A stretch of DNA of 37,627 nt from an uncultured Steroidobacter sp. Lineage in GTDB: Bacteria > Pseudomonadota > Gammaproteobacteria > Steroidobacterales > Steroidobacteraceae. Within the stretch, counting starts at the first letter, position 1, and each line of letters begins with the position of its first letter. The notes beneath the pieces are model-generated. The model was not told the origin of the DNA, made no database searches, and saw nothing but the letters and a program-made list of their open reading frames with translations. The DNA lies in the NCBI GenBank assembly GCA_946478975.1, contig CAMLEO010000030.1:1-37627 (forward strand), read 5' to 3'. This document shows positions 7,778-16,072 of this stretch, piece after piece. The position numbers and the translations under genes were made by a program.

Positions 7778-9232
7778 CTACGCCGGCTCGCTTTCCAGGC
7801 TGGGCGCGAGCGGCAGCCGGAGGCGGAAATGAGCGCCCGGGAAGAAGCCGTCCAGAATCTCGATCGAGCCGCCGTGGGCCTGCACGAATTCCGAGACCAC
7901 CGACAGGCCGATGCCGGTGCCTTTGAGATGGCCGGAGACCGGCGCGCGGCCGGAATAGAAGGCGTCGAAGATGGCAGAACGTTCGTCCTTGGAAATGCCC
8001 GGACCGGTATCGGCGACATCGAGCAGCAGGTGTTCCTTATCCGCTTGGGCATGTATGAAGATCGTTCCCCCGCGAGGGCTGTATTTGAGCGCGTTCGACA
8101 ACAGGTTATCCAGGATCAGTTTCAACTTGGCGCGATCGGCGTGCAGTTCGATGTCCTGCACCTTCAGATCCAGGTGCACACGTTGCGCCAGCAGCGTGAG
8201 CTGATGCGTTTCCAGCGCCGACTTGATCAGCGGCCGCAGCCGGAACTCGCTCAGCTCCAGCCCTGAGTGGCGCGCCTGCCAGGCGCTGAACTGCAGCAGG
8301 TTTTCGATCAGCTGCTGCAGCTTGATGGAATTGTCCCGCAGGATGCCGGCAACCTCGCGCTGTGCGCTGTCCAGCTCACCCACTGCGCCGTCCATCAGCA
8401 GTTCCGTGCCTTCGCGAATATTAGCGAGCGGCGTTTTCAGCTCGTGCGACATATGGCGCAGAAAGCGATTGCGCTCCTGCGCCAGCTCCAGCAACCGCAC
8501 GCGCAGCCATTCGAGCTGCCGGCCGAGATCGACCAGGTCGGTCGGGCCGCGCACCGCGATGGTCTTGGAGAACGTGCCTTTGCCGAGCTGGTTGATGGCG
8601 TTGTCGATCTGCCGGATCGGGCGCATCAACAGCAGCGTGAAGATCGCCACCAGCGCCGCGGTCAGCAGGATCAGCACCGCGGACTGCCAGAACAGATATT
8701 TCTGCGTGTCCGAGGTGGAGGTCTGCAGCTTCGACAAGCCGGTTTCGACTTGATCGCCGGTGGCAGCGGACAAGCCGGCCGCGGCCTGCCACATCGGTGC
8801 AATCGCTTCGACGGCGTTGCGCACCGTGTCCGGCGATGGCGTGGTCGGCGACAGCAACGCGGCGTCCACGCTGCGCAAGCTGTTACGCAACGTCTGGACG
8901 TGCGCGGCGCGAGTCGGTTCCAGCTCCCTGGTTTCGATCGTCGACAGCGTCGCGAGCAACCGTTCCCGGCTGTCCCGATACACATCGAGCAGGCCGGGAT
9001 CGTTGAGCACCTGGTAAAGCTTGGCGCTGCGCTCGATCGGCGCGATCTGCTGAAACAGCTGCTGCGTGTAGTGCGTGGTCTCGACACCGCTGCGAACCAA
9101 CGTTGCGCTCTCGTCGGAGAGATTGCGCACTTTGGTCGCAGCTATGACCACGCCCAGCAGCAGCGGGATGGAAACCAGCGCGAAGCCGGTCAGCATCAGG
9201 CTGTTCAGAGAGCTCGGGCGGGGGAAACGCAT
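7778..9232 (-). CDS. glrK: Sensor histidine kinase GlrK (QseE-like)
   Basis: The 484-residue inner-membrane kinase has a first transmembrane helix at about 12-33, a helical periplasmic domain to about 180, a second helix at 182-203 and a HAMP region (MRPIRQIDNAINQLGKG). A HisKA domain with the phospho-acceptor in HMSHELKTPLANI (H263) follows, then a HATPase domain with N box DNLLSNALKYS, G1 DTGPGIS and G2 GTGIGLS. The H-box continuation IREGTELL matches GlrK kinases. The ATG at 9232 was chosen because it gives a short basic stretch before the first helix; longer frames add an Arg/Ala-rich non-coding-like tail. It heads the operon with the QseG-like lipoprotein and GlrR, and probably senses envelope state. 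Confidence 0.88.
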   Translation of the reverse strand: MRFPRPSSLNSLMLTGFALVSIPLLLGVVIAATKVRNLSDESATLVRSGVETTHYTQQLFQQIAPIERSAKLYQVLNDPGLLDVYRDSRERLLATLSTIETRELEPTRAAHVQTLRNSLRSVDAALLSPTTPSPDTVRNAVEAIAPMWQAAAGLSAATGDQVETGLSKLQTSTSDTQKYLFWQSAVLILLTAALVAIFTLLLMRPIRQIDNAINQLGKGTFSKTIAVRGPTDLVDLGRQLEWLRVRLLELAQERNRFLRHMSHELKTPLANIREGTELLMDGAVGELDSAQREVAGILRDNSIKLQQLIENLLQFSAWQARHSGLELSEFRLRPLIKSALETHQLTLLAQRVHLDLKVQDIELHADRAKLKLILDNLLSNALKYSPRGGTIFIHAQADKEHLLLDVADTGPGISKDERSAIFDAFYSGRAPVSGHLKGTGIGLSVVSEFVQAHGGSIEILDGFFPGAHFRLRLPLAPSLESEPA

Positions 9233-9267
9233 GGAGGCAGATTCTAACCGCCAACCGCGCCGCGCTT

Positions 9268-10263
9268 TTAGTTTTTCTGCAGCCCCGGTTCCTGCTGCAG
9301 ACGGCGCTCCCAGTCCAGCTGCGAACGGACGATGACTTCGAGGTCGTCGTGGCGCGGAACCCATCCCAGCAATTCGCGGACGCGTTGCGCCTTGGCTACG
9401 AGCGAAGGCGGATCGCCCGCGCGGCGCGGTTCTTCGAGCGTTTTCAACGGCTGGCCGTTGAGGCGATTCACCATCGAAATCACTTCGCGCACGCTGTAGC
9501 CGTGCCCGTAACCACAGTTCAGCGTCACCGACGCACCGTTCCCTCGCAGGTAATCGAGCGCACGCAGATGCGCGCTCGCCAGGTCTTCAACATGAATGTA
9601 ATCGCGCACGCCGGTGCCATCGGCGGTCTCGTAGTCGGTGCCGAAGATGGAAAGGTGCGGGCGCTTGCCGACGGCAGTTTCAGCAGCGACCTTAGTCAGC
9701 AGCGTCGCCTTGACGGTCGACTGGCCGATGCGTCCGCCCGGATCGCAGCCGGCGACGTTGAAGTAACGCAGGATCACATAGCGCAGCGACGTGGCGGCGC
9801 CGAGGTCGCGCAGCATCCATTCGCTCATCAGCTTCGAGGTGCCGTAAGGATTGATCGGCTGTGTCGGGCTGTCTTCGGCGGCGACACCGCCGGCCGGAAT
9901 GCCATACACCGCGGCAGTGGAAGAGAATACGAAATGTTTCACGCCCGCTTCCTGCGCACATTGCAACAGGTTGCGCGTGGCGCAGGTGTTGTTGCCGTAG
10001 TACTTGAGCGGATTGGACACCGACTCCGGAACGATCGTGTTGGCGGCGAAGTGCATGATCGTATCGACCTGCCGTTCGCGCAGCACGCGGCTGACCAGCT
10101 CGCGATCGCCGGTATCGCCCACCACCAGGTCGCCGTGTAACACCGCGGAGCGAAAGCCCGTCGACAGGTTGTCCAGGACGACGACTGCTTCATTGCGCTC
10201 GCCGAGCTGACGAACCACGTGACTACCGATATACCCGGCGCCGCCGGTGACGAGAATGGTCAT
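9268..10263 (-). CDS. galE: UDP-glucose 4-epimerase GalE
   Basis: The 331-residue protein is an extended short-chain dehydrogenase/reductase that interconverts UDP-glucose and UDP-galactose with bound NAD in the cytoplasm. The nucleotide-binding GGAGYIGSH (7-15), the serine/threonine site FSSTAAVYG (113-121), the catalytic YGTSK (Y140, K144) and the GalE marker RYFNVAGCDP are visible. Length fits the family (about 338). The start at 10263 places the Rossmann motif at the N-terminus. It is divergent from srkA (93 bp between) and supplies sugar nucleotides that the exopolysaccharide genes to the left could use. A UDP-GlcNAc or UDP-GalNAc specificity cannot be excluded. Confidence 0.9.
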   Translation of the reverse strand: MTILVTGGAGYIGSHVVRQLGERNEAVVVLDNLSTGFRSAVLHGDLVVGDTGDRELVSRVLRERQVDTIMHFAANTIVPESVSNPLKYYGNNTCATRNLLQCAQEAGVKHFVFSSTAAVYGIPAGGVAAEDSPTQPINPYGTSKLMSEWMLRDLGAATSLRYVILRYFNVAGCDPGGRIGQSTVKATLLTKVAAETAVGKRPHLSIFGTDYETADGTGVRDYIHVEDLASAHLRALDYLRGNGASVTLNCGYGHGYSVREVISMVNRLNGQPLKTLEEPRRAGDPPSLVAKAQRVRELLGWVPRHDDLEVIVRSQLDWERRLQQEPGLQKN

Positions 10264-10356
10264 GGAGGAGATCGACTCGTGAGCTGTGGGACAATGGGAT
10301 TCTAGCGCACCCACCGTGCGCCGAGTTCCGCCGCCCGAGAGATTTTGCCGACGCCC

Positions 10357-11346
10357 ATGCCACGACCCGATCCCCATCCGTACGATCGTCTGACGCCCGA
10401 TGTGATCATTGCCGCGGTGGAATCCCTCGGCCGCGATTCCGACCGCCGCATCCTCGCCTTGAACAGCTATGAGAATCGCGTGTACCAGGTCGGCATGGAG
10501 CAGGGCCCGCCGCTGATCGTGAAGTTCTATCGACCCGGGCGCTGGAGCGACGCGGCGATTCATGAAGAACACGGTTTTGCGCTCGAGCTCGCCGCCGCCG
10601 AAATTCCGGTTGTGCCGCCGCTGGTGCGCGATGCGCGCACGCTGTTCGAATATGAAGGTTTTCGCTTCGCATTGTTCGAACGTCGCGGCGGCCGCTGGCC
10701 GGAGCTCGGCTCGGCCACCGAACGCGAATGGATGGGCCGCTTCCTCGGCCGCATTCATATGGTCGGCGCGCAGAAACGCTTTCGTCATCGCGAGCGCATC
10801 GAGATCGCCCGCCTCGGCGAACAATCCCGTCAGTACCTGCTCTCGGAAGGTTGGATTCCCGCGCATCTGGAAGCGGCGTATTCGTCGCTGAGTCGCGACT
10901 TGCTGGATGCGATCCGAGAAACATTCGCGGCGGCTCGTGGCACGCGCGAGCTGCGGTTACATGGCGATTGTCATCGCGGCAACGTGCTGTGGACGGATGA
11001 AGGTCCGCACTTCGTCGATCTCGACGATTGTGTGACCGGCCCCGCGATCCAGGACTTGTGGATGCTGTTGTCGGGCAACCGGCGCGACATGGCGGAACAG
11101 TTGTCGCAGCTGCTGGAAGGTTATACCCAGTTCGCCGACTTCGATGCGCGCGAGCTGGTGTTGATCGAGAGCCTGCGAACGTTGCGGATGATTCATTACT
11201 CCGCCTGGCTCGCGCGCCGCTGGACCGACCCGGCTTTTCCGGCCGCGTTTCCGTGGTTCGAAGAGCCGCGCTATTGGGAGAACCAGGTGCTGTCGCTGCG
11301 AGAGCAGCTCGGCGCGATCGCCGAAGGCCCGCTGGATCTGCGCTGA
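10357..11346 (+). CDS. srkA: Stress response Ser/Thr kinase SrkA (YihE/RdoA)
   Basis: The 329-residue cytoplasmic protein has the aminoglycoside-phosphotransferase-like kinase fold of SrkA, a stress-protective kinase. ATP-site lysine is K56 in LIVKFYRPGRW. The catalytic loop is LHGDCHRGNVLW (D204, N209) and the metal-binding motif is FVDLDDC (D221). Length agrees with E. coli SrkA (328). I chose the ATG at 10357; a TTG at 10345 adds only four residues but lies nearer the GAGAGA at 10337-10342, so it remains possible. In E. coli the gene is followed by dsbA; here it is followed by an unrelated lipoprotein gene. Confidence 0.9.
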   Translation: MPRPDPHPYDRLTPDVIIAAVESLGRDSDRRILALNSYENRVYQVGMEQGPPLIVKFYRPGRWSDAAIHEEHGFALELAAAEIPVVPPLVRDARTLFEYEGFRFALFERRGGRWPELGSATEREWMGRFLGRIHMVGAQKRFRHRERIEIARLGEQSRQYLLSEGWIPAHLEAAYSSLSRDLLDAIRETFAAARGTRELRLHGDCHRGNVLWTDEGPHFVDLDDCVTGPAIQDLWMLLSGNRRDMAEQLSQLLEGYTQFADFDARELVLIESLRTLRMIHYSAWLARRWTDPAFPAAFPWFEEPRYWENQVLSLREQLGAIAEGPLDLR

Positions 11347-11388
11347 ACCGCTGCTGAATCGGCTGCACCAAGGCTCGAATCGCGTCAA

Positions 11389-11400
11389 TCGCAATTGCGA
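11389..11400. repeat. 12-bp perfect palindrome upstream of the metalloprotease gene
   Basis: TCGCAATTGCGA is self-complementary and lies about 120 bp before the start codon. It could be an operator, but no promoter could be placed beside it with confidence. Confidence 0.3.
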
Positions 11401-11518
11401 CCGTATCGACTTTCTGCAGTTCTGACGCTGTGATAGCGTGCCGCGCCAGCACGCTGATTGTTGAAGCGCGTCGTTGCGATCACGGAAGCAGATAAGCAGT
11501 TTCCAGAGTACTGAAGAA

Positions 11519-13279
11519 ATGCCGCAGGAATTTTTCCGTTTCAATCGCTCGTTCGGCGCCGCCGTGGTTGGCGTGCTGATGCTCGCTGGCTGCGGCGGAG
11601 GCGGCAGCGGCGGCAATCCCAATGGCGGCGGCAACCCGCCACCGCCGCCGTCCGGTTCCACTGTCACCGTGACCGGTCGTGTCACATTCGATCGCCTGCA
11701 GTTTTCAGCTGTGCCCGGCGGCGGCTTGAACGCCGCGACGCCAGTCGTATCGCCAGCGCGCGAAGTTGTCGTCGAAGGTGTTTCCGGCAACAACGTCGTT
11801 TCAACCACGACCGACAGCAACGGCAACTATTCGCTCAGCGTTCCTGCCAACAGCAACGCCTTCATTCGCGTGCGCGCGCAGATGTTGAAAACAGGCACCG
11901 CGCCGACCTGGAATTTCACCGTCAAGAACAACACCAACTCCGACGCGGTGTATGTGCTGCAAGGTGATACGTTTGCAACCGGCACCGCGAATGTCACTCG
12001 CGATCTGCATGCGGCTTCGGGTTGGACGGGGACGACGTACGATGACAGCAAGCGCGCTGCGGCGCCGTTTGCAATTCTCGATACCGTTTATAACACCAAG
12101 CAGCTCATTCTCAGCGCGGCACCGACGGCAGCGCTGCCTCCGCTGGATTTGTTTTGGAGCACGCTCAACGGCACTGCCACCGGCTCCGGTGGCTGGCCTT
12201 GCCCCGACACGGGCAACATCGGTACGTCGTTCTATTTCAGCGATCCCGACAACTCGCGCCAGGATGGTTGTTCTCCGACGGCGCCGCTGGCCACTGGTAT
12301 TTATGTTCTTGGCGCCTACGCCAGCAACGGCCGCGATACCGACGAATTCGATGCGCACGTGATCGCGCACGAGTTCGGTCACTATTTTGAAGACCGCTTC
12401 AGCCGCTCCGATTCGATCGGCGGCATGCACGGCCTGGGTGAAAAGCTGGATCCGCGTCTTGCGTTCGGCGAAGGCTGGGGCAATGCGTTCGGCGCGATGG
12501 CGCTCAACGATCCGCTGTATCGCGACTCCAGCAGCGGCATCAGCAGCGACTTCAGCTTCAACCTGGAAACCGGCACCACCCAGAGCGAGGGCTGGTTCTC
12601 CGAGTCGTCGGTCGGCGAGATTCTATGGGACATCTTCGATAACAGCGCCGAATCGGGCGACACGGCGACTCTAGGTTTCCCGCCCATCTACGCCGTCATG
12701 ACCAATGAAGAGGTGAATACCAACGCGTTCACCAGCATCTTCTCTTTCGTCTCGGCGCTCCGCGCCCGGAATCCTGGCCAGTCCGCCGCGATCGGCGCGT
12801 TGCTGACGCGCGAAGGAATCTCTGGCACCAATGAGTTCGGCGCCGGCGAAACCAACAGCGGCGGCGATAACGGCTTCGGCGGCGTGTATCGTGATATTGC
12901 GATCGGGCAGGCGCCGCAGACTGTGTGCAGCACTGTCAGTGCCAGCGGCAACGATGACGGCAACAAGCTCGGCAACCGGCAGTTCTTCCGCTTCGTGAAG
13001 ACCGCCGATGGCACTGTGGCGATTCGCGCCGATGGCACGACGTCACCCTCGGTGCCCGGTTCGGGAATCGCGCAGGATCCGGACATCCGCGTTTATCAGC
13101 GCGGCACGTTGAAGTTATCTGGCGAGAGCAGCGACCCGCAGACGGAACTGATCGCGTCGACGCCACTGGCGGCCGGCACCTATGTGATCGAGGTTTATGC
13201 CTTCGAGGTGATCGATCCCGATGAAACCAAGCGGGTCAACACGCCGCGTTGTATGAATGTCAGCATCAGCGGTACGTGA
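11519..13279 (+). CDS. Putative lipoprotein zinc metalloprotease (HEFGH ... GEGW)
   Basis: The 586-residue protein has a lipoprotein signal with lipobox LAGC (C25), followed by a Gly/Asn/Pro-rich linker. A beta-sandwich of carboxypeptidase-regulatory/CnaB look (VTVTGRVTFD ... DSNGNYSLSVPANS, about 50-120) comes next. A zinc-protease core follows: HEFGH (284-288) and, about 30 residues on, FGEGWGNAFGAMAL, in which GEGW (317-320) would give the third zinc ligand, as in gluzincins such as M36 fungalysins. The C-terminus resembles a pre-peptidase C-terminal (PPC) beta domain (FFRFVKTADGTVAIRADG). I do not recognise a named family. The ATG at 11519 puts the lipobox at a normal distance. A smaller lipoprotein gene follows 26 bp later and may be co-expressed. 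Confidence 0.65.
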   Translation: MPQEFFRFNRSFGAAVVGVLMLAGCGGGGSGGNPNGGGNPPPPPSGSTVTVTGRVTFDRLQFSAVPGGGLNAATPVVSPAREVVVEGVSGNNVVSTTTDSNGNYSLSVPANSNAFIRVRAQMLKTGTAPTWNFTVKNNTNSDAVYVLQGDTFATGTANVTRDLHAASGWTGTTYDDSKRAAAPFAILDTVYNTKQLILSAAPTAALPPLDLFWSTLNGTATGSGGWPCPDTGNIGTSFYFSDPDNSRQDGCSPTAPLATGIYVLGAYASNGRDTDEFDAHVIAHEFGHYFEDRFSRSDSIGGMHGLGEKLDPRLAFGEGWGNAFGAMALNDPLYRDSSSGISSDFSFNLETGTTQSEGWFSESSVGEILWDIFDNSAESGDTATLGFPPIYAVMTNEEVNTNAFTSIFSFVSALRARNPGQSAAIGALLTREGISGTNEFGAGETNSGGDNGFGGVYRDIAIGQAPQTVCSTVSASGNDDGNKLGNRQFFRFVKTADGTVAIRADGTTSPSVPGSGIAQDPDIRVYQRGTLKLSGESSDPQTELIASTPLAAGTYVIEVYAFEVIDPDETKRVNTPRCMNVSISGT

Positions 13280-13305
13280 GCGTTCATAATAGAGGCATGA
13301 TCAGG

Positions 13306-13896
13306 ATGAAGCGTTTATCACAGTTGCTGCTGTGTATATCGATGGCCAGTCAGCTGGCGGCCTGCGGCTCGGATACGGACCCGCAAGCGGCTGCTCCTGC
13401 GCCGCCGTCGCCCAAGCCCGTAGCCGCCGCGACTCCGCCGGCCGACGAGACCGCGACATTTGCAAAAGCGGTTGGGGACGGAAAACCCGGCGCGGCTGTG
13501 AGCATCCGATACGAGTTCGCCGGCAAGCCCTCGGTCGGTACGCCCACCGACCTGGACGTGGCGCTGATCCCCAGCGTCGGCGTCGATTCGATGAACGCGA
13601 AGCTGACGGGAATGGACGGCATTACCTTGTCAGGCAACCTGGATGTCAGCTTTAACGCCGTCGAGGCGGGCAAGCCCTACAGACATAAAGTGGCCGTGCT
13701 GCCGGACCACACCGGGGTGTTTTACATCACCGTGGCGGTGAACACCCAGATTGCCGGATCCAGCATCGGGCGGTCCTTTTCCATTCCGTTCGTGGTCGGC
13801 CAGCCGGTGACCCAGCAGAAGCCCACCCCGGCGAAAGACGAGAAGGGCGAGGCCATTGAGCCCATGAAGGCGCAGGAAACCGTCCGCAAGCAGTAA
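13306..13896 (+). CDS. Small lipoprotein of unknown function
   Basis: The 196-residue protein has a lipoprotein signal (MKRLSQLLLCISMASQLAAC, lipid on C20), a Pro/Ala linker, and then a domain of beta character (residues about 60-170: ALIPSVGVDSMNAKLTGMDG, HKVAVLPDHTGVFYITVAV) with no cysteines or catalytic pattern that I can recognise. The C-terminus is charged and helical. Of two start codons nine bases apart, 13306 was preferred because AGAGG at 13291-13295 is ten bases upstream, whereas it would be one base from the ATG at 13297. It follows the metalloprotease gene by 26 bp, which suggests one transcript. Function unknown. Confidence 0.65.
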   Translation: MKRLSQLLLCISMASQLAACGSDTDPQAAAPAPPSPKPVAAATPPADETATFAKAVGDGKPGAAVSIRYEFAGKPSVGTPTDLDVALIPSVGVDSMNAKLTGMDGITLSGNLDVSFNAVEAGKPYRHKVAVLPDHTGVFYITVAVNTQIAGSSIGRSFSIPFVVGQPVTQQKPTPAKDEKGEAIEPMKAQETVRKQ

Positions 13897-13939
13897 CGGC
13901 GCCGCAAGCCCTGAATACGCCTGTTTAACGTAGGCCGCG

Positions 13940-13961
13940 GGCTACGGTAATAACCGTAGCC
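13940..13961. terminator. Hairpin after the lipoprotein gene
   Basis: GGCTACGGT (13940-13948) and ACCGTAGCC (13953-13961) form a perfect 9-bp stem with an AATA loop, 44 bp after the lipoprotein stop. No T-run follows, so it may be a weak or factor-assisted terminator. Confidence 0.5.
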
Positions 13962-14045
13962 GCCGCCGCGGACGCCATCACTCGCTAAAAAGACCCGGTC
14001 CCACTACAATGCGCGGCCTTTTTGCCCGCCACCGGTTCCCCGCGC

Positions 14046-15884
14046 GTGTCCACTTCCCAGCTTCGTAACATCGCCATCATCGCCCACGTCGATCATGGCA
14101 AGACCACCCTGGTCGATAAGCTCCTGACCCAGTCGGGAACGCTCGACATGCGCAAGGCCATGCCTGAGCGCGTGATGGACTCCAACGCGCTCGAAAAAGA
14201 ACGCGGCATCACCATTCTCGCCAAGAACACCGCGATCCGCTGGCGCGAGTGGCGCATCAACATCGTCGACACCCCGGGCCACGCCGACTTCGGCGGTGAG
14301 GTCGAGCGCGTGCTGTCGATGGTCGACTCGGTGCTGCTGCTGGTCGACGCGGTCGACGGCCCGATGCCGCAGACCCGCTTCGTGACCCAGAAGGCGTTCT
14401 CGCACGGCCTGCATCCCATCGTCGTGATCAACAAGATCGACCGCCCCGAGGCGCGTCCGAGCTGGGTGCTGGATCAAACGTTCGATCTGTTCGACAAGCT
14501 CGGCGCGTCCGAATCGCAGCTCGACTTCCCGGTCGTGTATGCGTCGGCGCTCAAGGGCATTGCCGGCAATGCGCCGGACCAGATGGGCACCGACATGACG
14601 GCGCTGTATGAAGCGATCATCAAGCATTGCCCGCCGCCGGATGTGAACGAGAGCGGTCCGCTGCAGCTGCAGGTCAGCCAGCTCGATTACTCCAGCTACG
14701 TCGGTGCCATCGGCATCGGCCGCATCAAGCGCGGCAAGATTCGCAAGAACAGCCCGGTCGCGGTCGTCGACAGCAAGGGCAACGTGCGCAACGAGCGCAT
14801 CATGCAAGTGCTCGGCTTCCTCGGTCTCGATCGCATCGAAGTGGACGAGGCCAGTGCCGGTGACATCGTCGCGTTCGCCGGCATCGAGCATCCGCAGATT
14901 TCCGATACGGTCTGCGATCCGGCCAAGCCCGAAGCGCTGCCGGCGCTGGTGGTGGACGAGCCGACGATCAGCATGACGTTCGAAGTGAACACGTCGCCGT
15001 TCTGCGGTAAAGAAGGCAAGTTCGTCACCAGCCGCCAGATTCGCGAACGTTTGCTGCGCGAAGTGCGGCACAACGTGGCGCTGCGCGTGGAAGAGACCAG
15101 CGATCCGGATAAGTTCCAGGTCTATGGACGCGGCGAACTGCACCTCGGCGTGCTGCTCGAAAACATGCGTCGCGAAGGTTATGAACTGGCCGTGTCGCGG
15201 CCGCGCGTGGTCACAAAAGAAATCGACGGCCAGCTGTGCGAGCCGTGGGAAACGCTCGCGGTCGACCTCGATGAAAGCTCACAAGGCTCGGTCATGCAGG
15301 CGCTCGGCGAGCGCGGCGGCCAGCTCACCAACATGATGCCCGACGGTAAAGGCCGCGTGCGTCTGGACTACAAGATTCCTTCGCGCGGCCTGATCGGTTT
15401 CCAGACCGAGTTCCGCACCATGACATCGGGCCTGGGCCTGATGCATCACATCTTCGATCACTTCGGTCCGGTGCTGGACAAGGAAGTGGGCCAGCGCCAG
15501 AACGGCGTGCTGATCTCCAACGGCCAGGGCAAGGCGCTGGCGTATGCGCTGTTCAGCCTGCAGGAGCGCGGCAAGCTGATGATCGGCCATGGCGACGAAG
15601 TGTACGAAGGCCAGGTGATCGGCATTCACAGCCGCGACAACGACCTGGTCGTGAACCCGCTGAAGGCCAAGAAGCTCACCAACATGCGCGCCGCCGGCCG
15701 CGATGAAAACATCATCCTGGTGCCGCCGATCCGCTATTCGCTGGAGCAGGCGATGGAATTCATCGCCGATGACGAGCTGGTCGAAGTCACGCCGTCCAAC
15801 ATTCGCGTGCGTAAACGTTTGCTGAAGGAAAACGACCGCAAGCGCGCCGGCTACAAGTCGTCCTCGGACGATTCGGACGAGTAA
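14046..15884 (+). CDS. typA: Ribosome-associated GTPase BipA (TypA)
   Basis: The 612-residue protein is a translational GTPase related to EF-G that acts on the 70S ribosome and in large-subunit assembly under stress or cold. Near the N-terminus are the P-loop [10 protein letters not shown] (13-22), switch I region with [26 protein letters not shown] (G3) and [10 protein letters not shown] (G4). The C-terminal half has the BipA-typical text [20 protein letters not shown] and the domain ending in [16 protein letters not shown] chose the GTG at 14046 because it gives the usual N-terminus [23 protein letters not shown] at 14022 would add eight non-conserved residues. TACAAT at 14005-14010 is a possible -10 box giving a leader of roughly 30 nt. 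A hairpin follows the stop. Confidence 0.95.
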   Translation: MSTSQLRNIAIIAHVDHGKTTLVDKLLTQSGTLDMRKAMPERVMDSNALEKERGITILAKNTAIRWREWRINIVDTPGHADFGGEVERVLSMVDSVLLLVDAVDGPMPQTRFVTQKAFSHGLHPIVVINKIDRPEARPSWVLDQTFDLFDKLGASESQLDFPVVYASALKGIAGNAPDQMGTDMTALYEAIIKHCPPPDVNESGPLQLQVSQLDYSSYVGAIGIGRIKRGKIRKNSPVAVVDSKGNVRNERIMQVLGFLGLDRIEVDEASAGDIVAFAGIEHPQISDTVCDPAKPEALPALVVDEPTISMTFEVNTSPFCGKEGKFVTSRQIRERLLREVRHNVALRVEETSDPDKFQVYGRGELHLGVLLENMRREGYELAVSRPRVVTKEIDGQLCEPWETLAVDLDESSQGSVMQALGERGGQLTNMMPDGKGRVRLDYKIPSRGLIGFQTEFRTMTSGLGLMHHIFDHFGPVLDKEVGQRQNGVLISNGQGKALAYALFSLQERGKLMIGHGDEVYEGQVIGIHSRDNDLVVNPLKAKKLTNMRAAGRDENIILVPPIRYSLEQAMEFIADDELVEVTPSNIRVRKRLLKENDRKRAGYKSSSDDSDE

Positions 15885-15889
15885 GCCCT

Positions 15890-15908
15890 CTGCCGCCTGC
15901 GGCGGCAG
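15890..15908. terminator. Hairpin after bipA
   Basis: CTGCCGCC (15890-15897) and GGCGGCAG (15901-15908) form a perfect 8-bp stem with a TGC loop, five bases after the bipA stop codon. No T-run follows. Confidence 0.55.
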
Positions 15909-15925
15909 ATATGACAAACAATGCG

Positions 15926-15967
15926 GGTGCGAGGGTTGTCTCCAGGATCAGACATAACCCTCGCACC
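15926..15967. repeat. 12-bp inverted repeat between bipA and the c-di-GMP gene
   Basis: GGTGCGAGGGTT (15926-15937) and AACCCTCGCACC (15956-15967) are perfectly complementary. An inner GTCT/AGAC pair (15938-15941 / 15950-15953) extends the stem past a two-base bulge. It could be a second terminator or a structured leader of the downstream gene. The remaining bases to 16072 show no riboswitch that I recognise. Confidence 0.5.
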
Positions 15968-16072
15968 TGCATCAGGGTTTTCACCTCCCTTTCACATAAA
16001 ACCGGGAGCTGCTTCACACGCGAATTAGCAGTCAAACCCGTAGGATCCGTCCGCATGGGGTGGTGAAACGAC

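Noticed and set aside
15885..16072. Possible c-di-GMP riboswitch before the GGDEF-EAL gene.
   Set aside because: The leader has strong hairpins, but I could not find the conserved core elements of the GEMM riboswitch.
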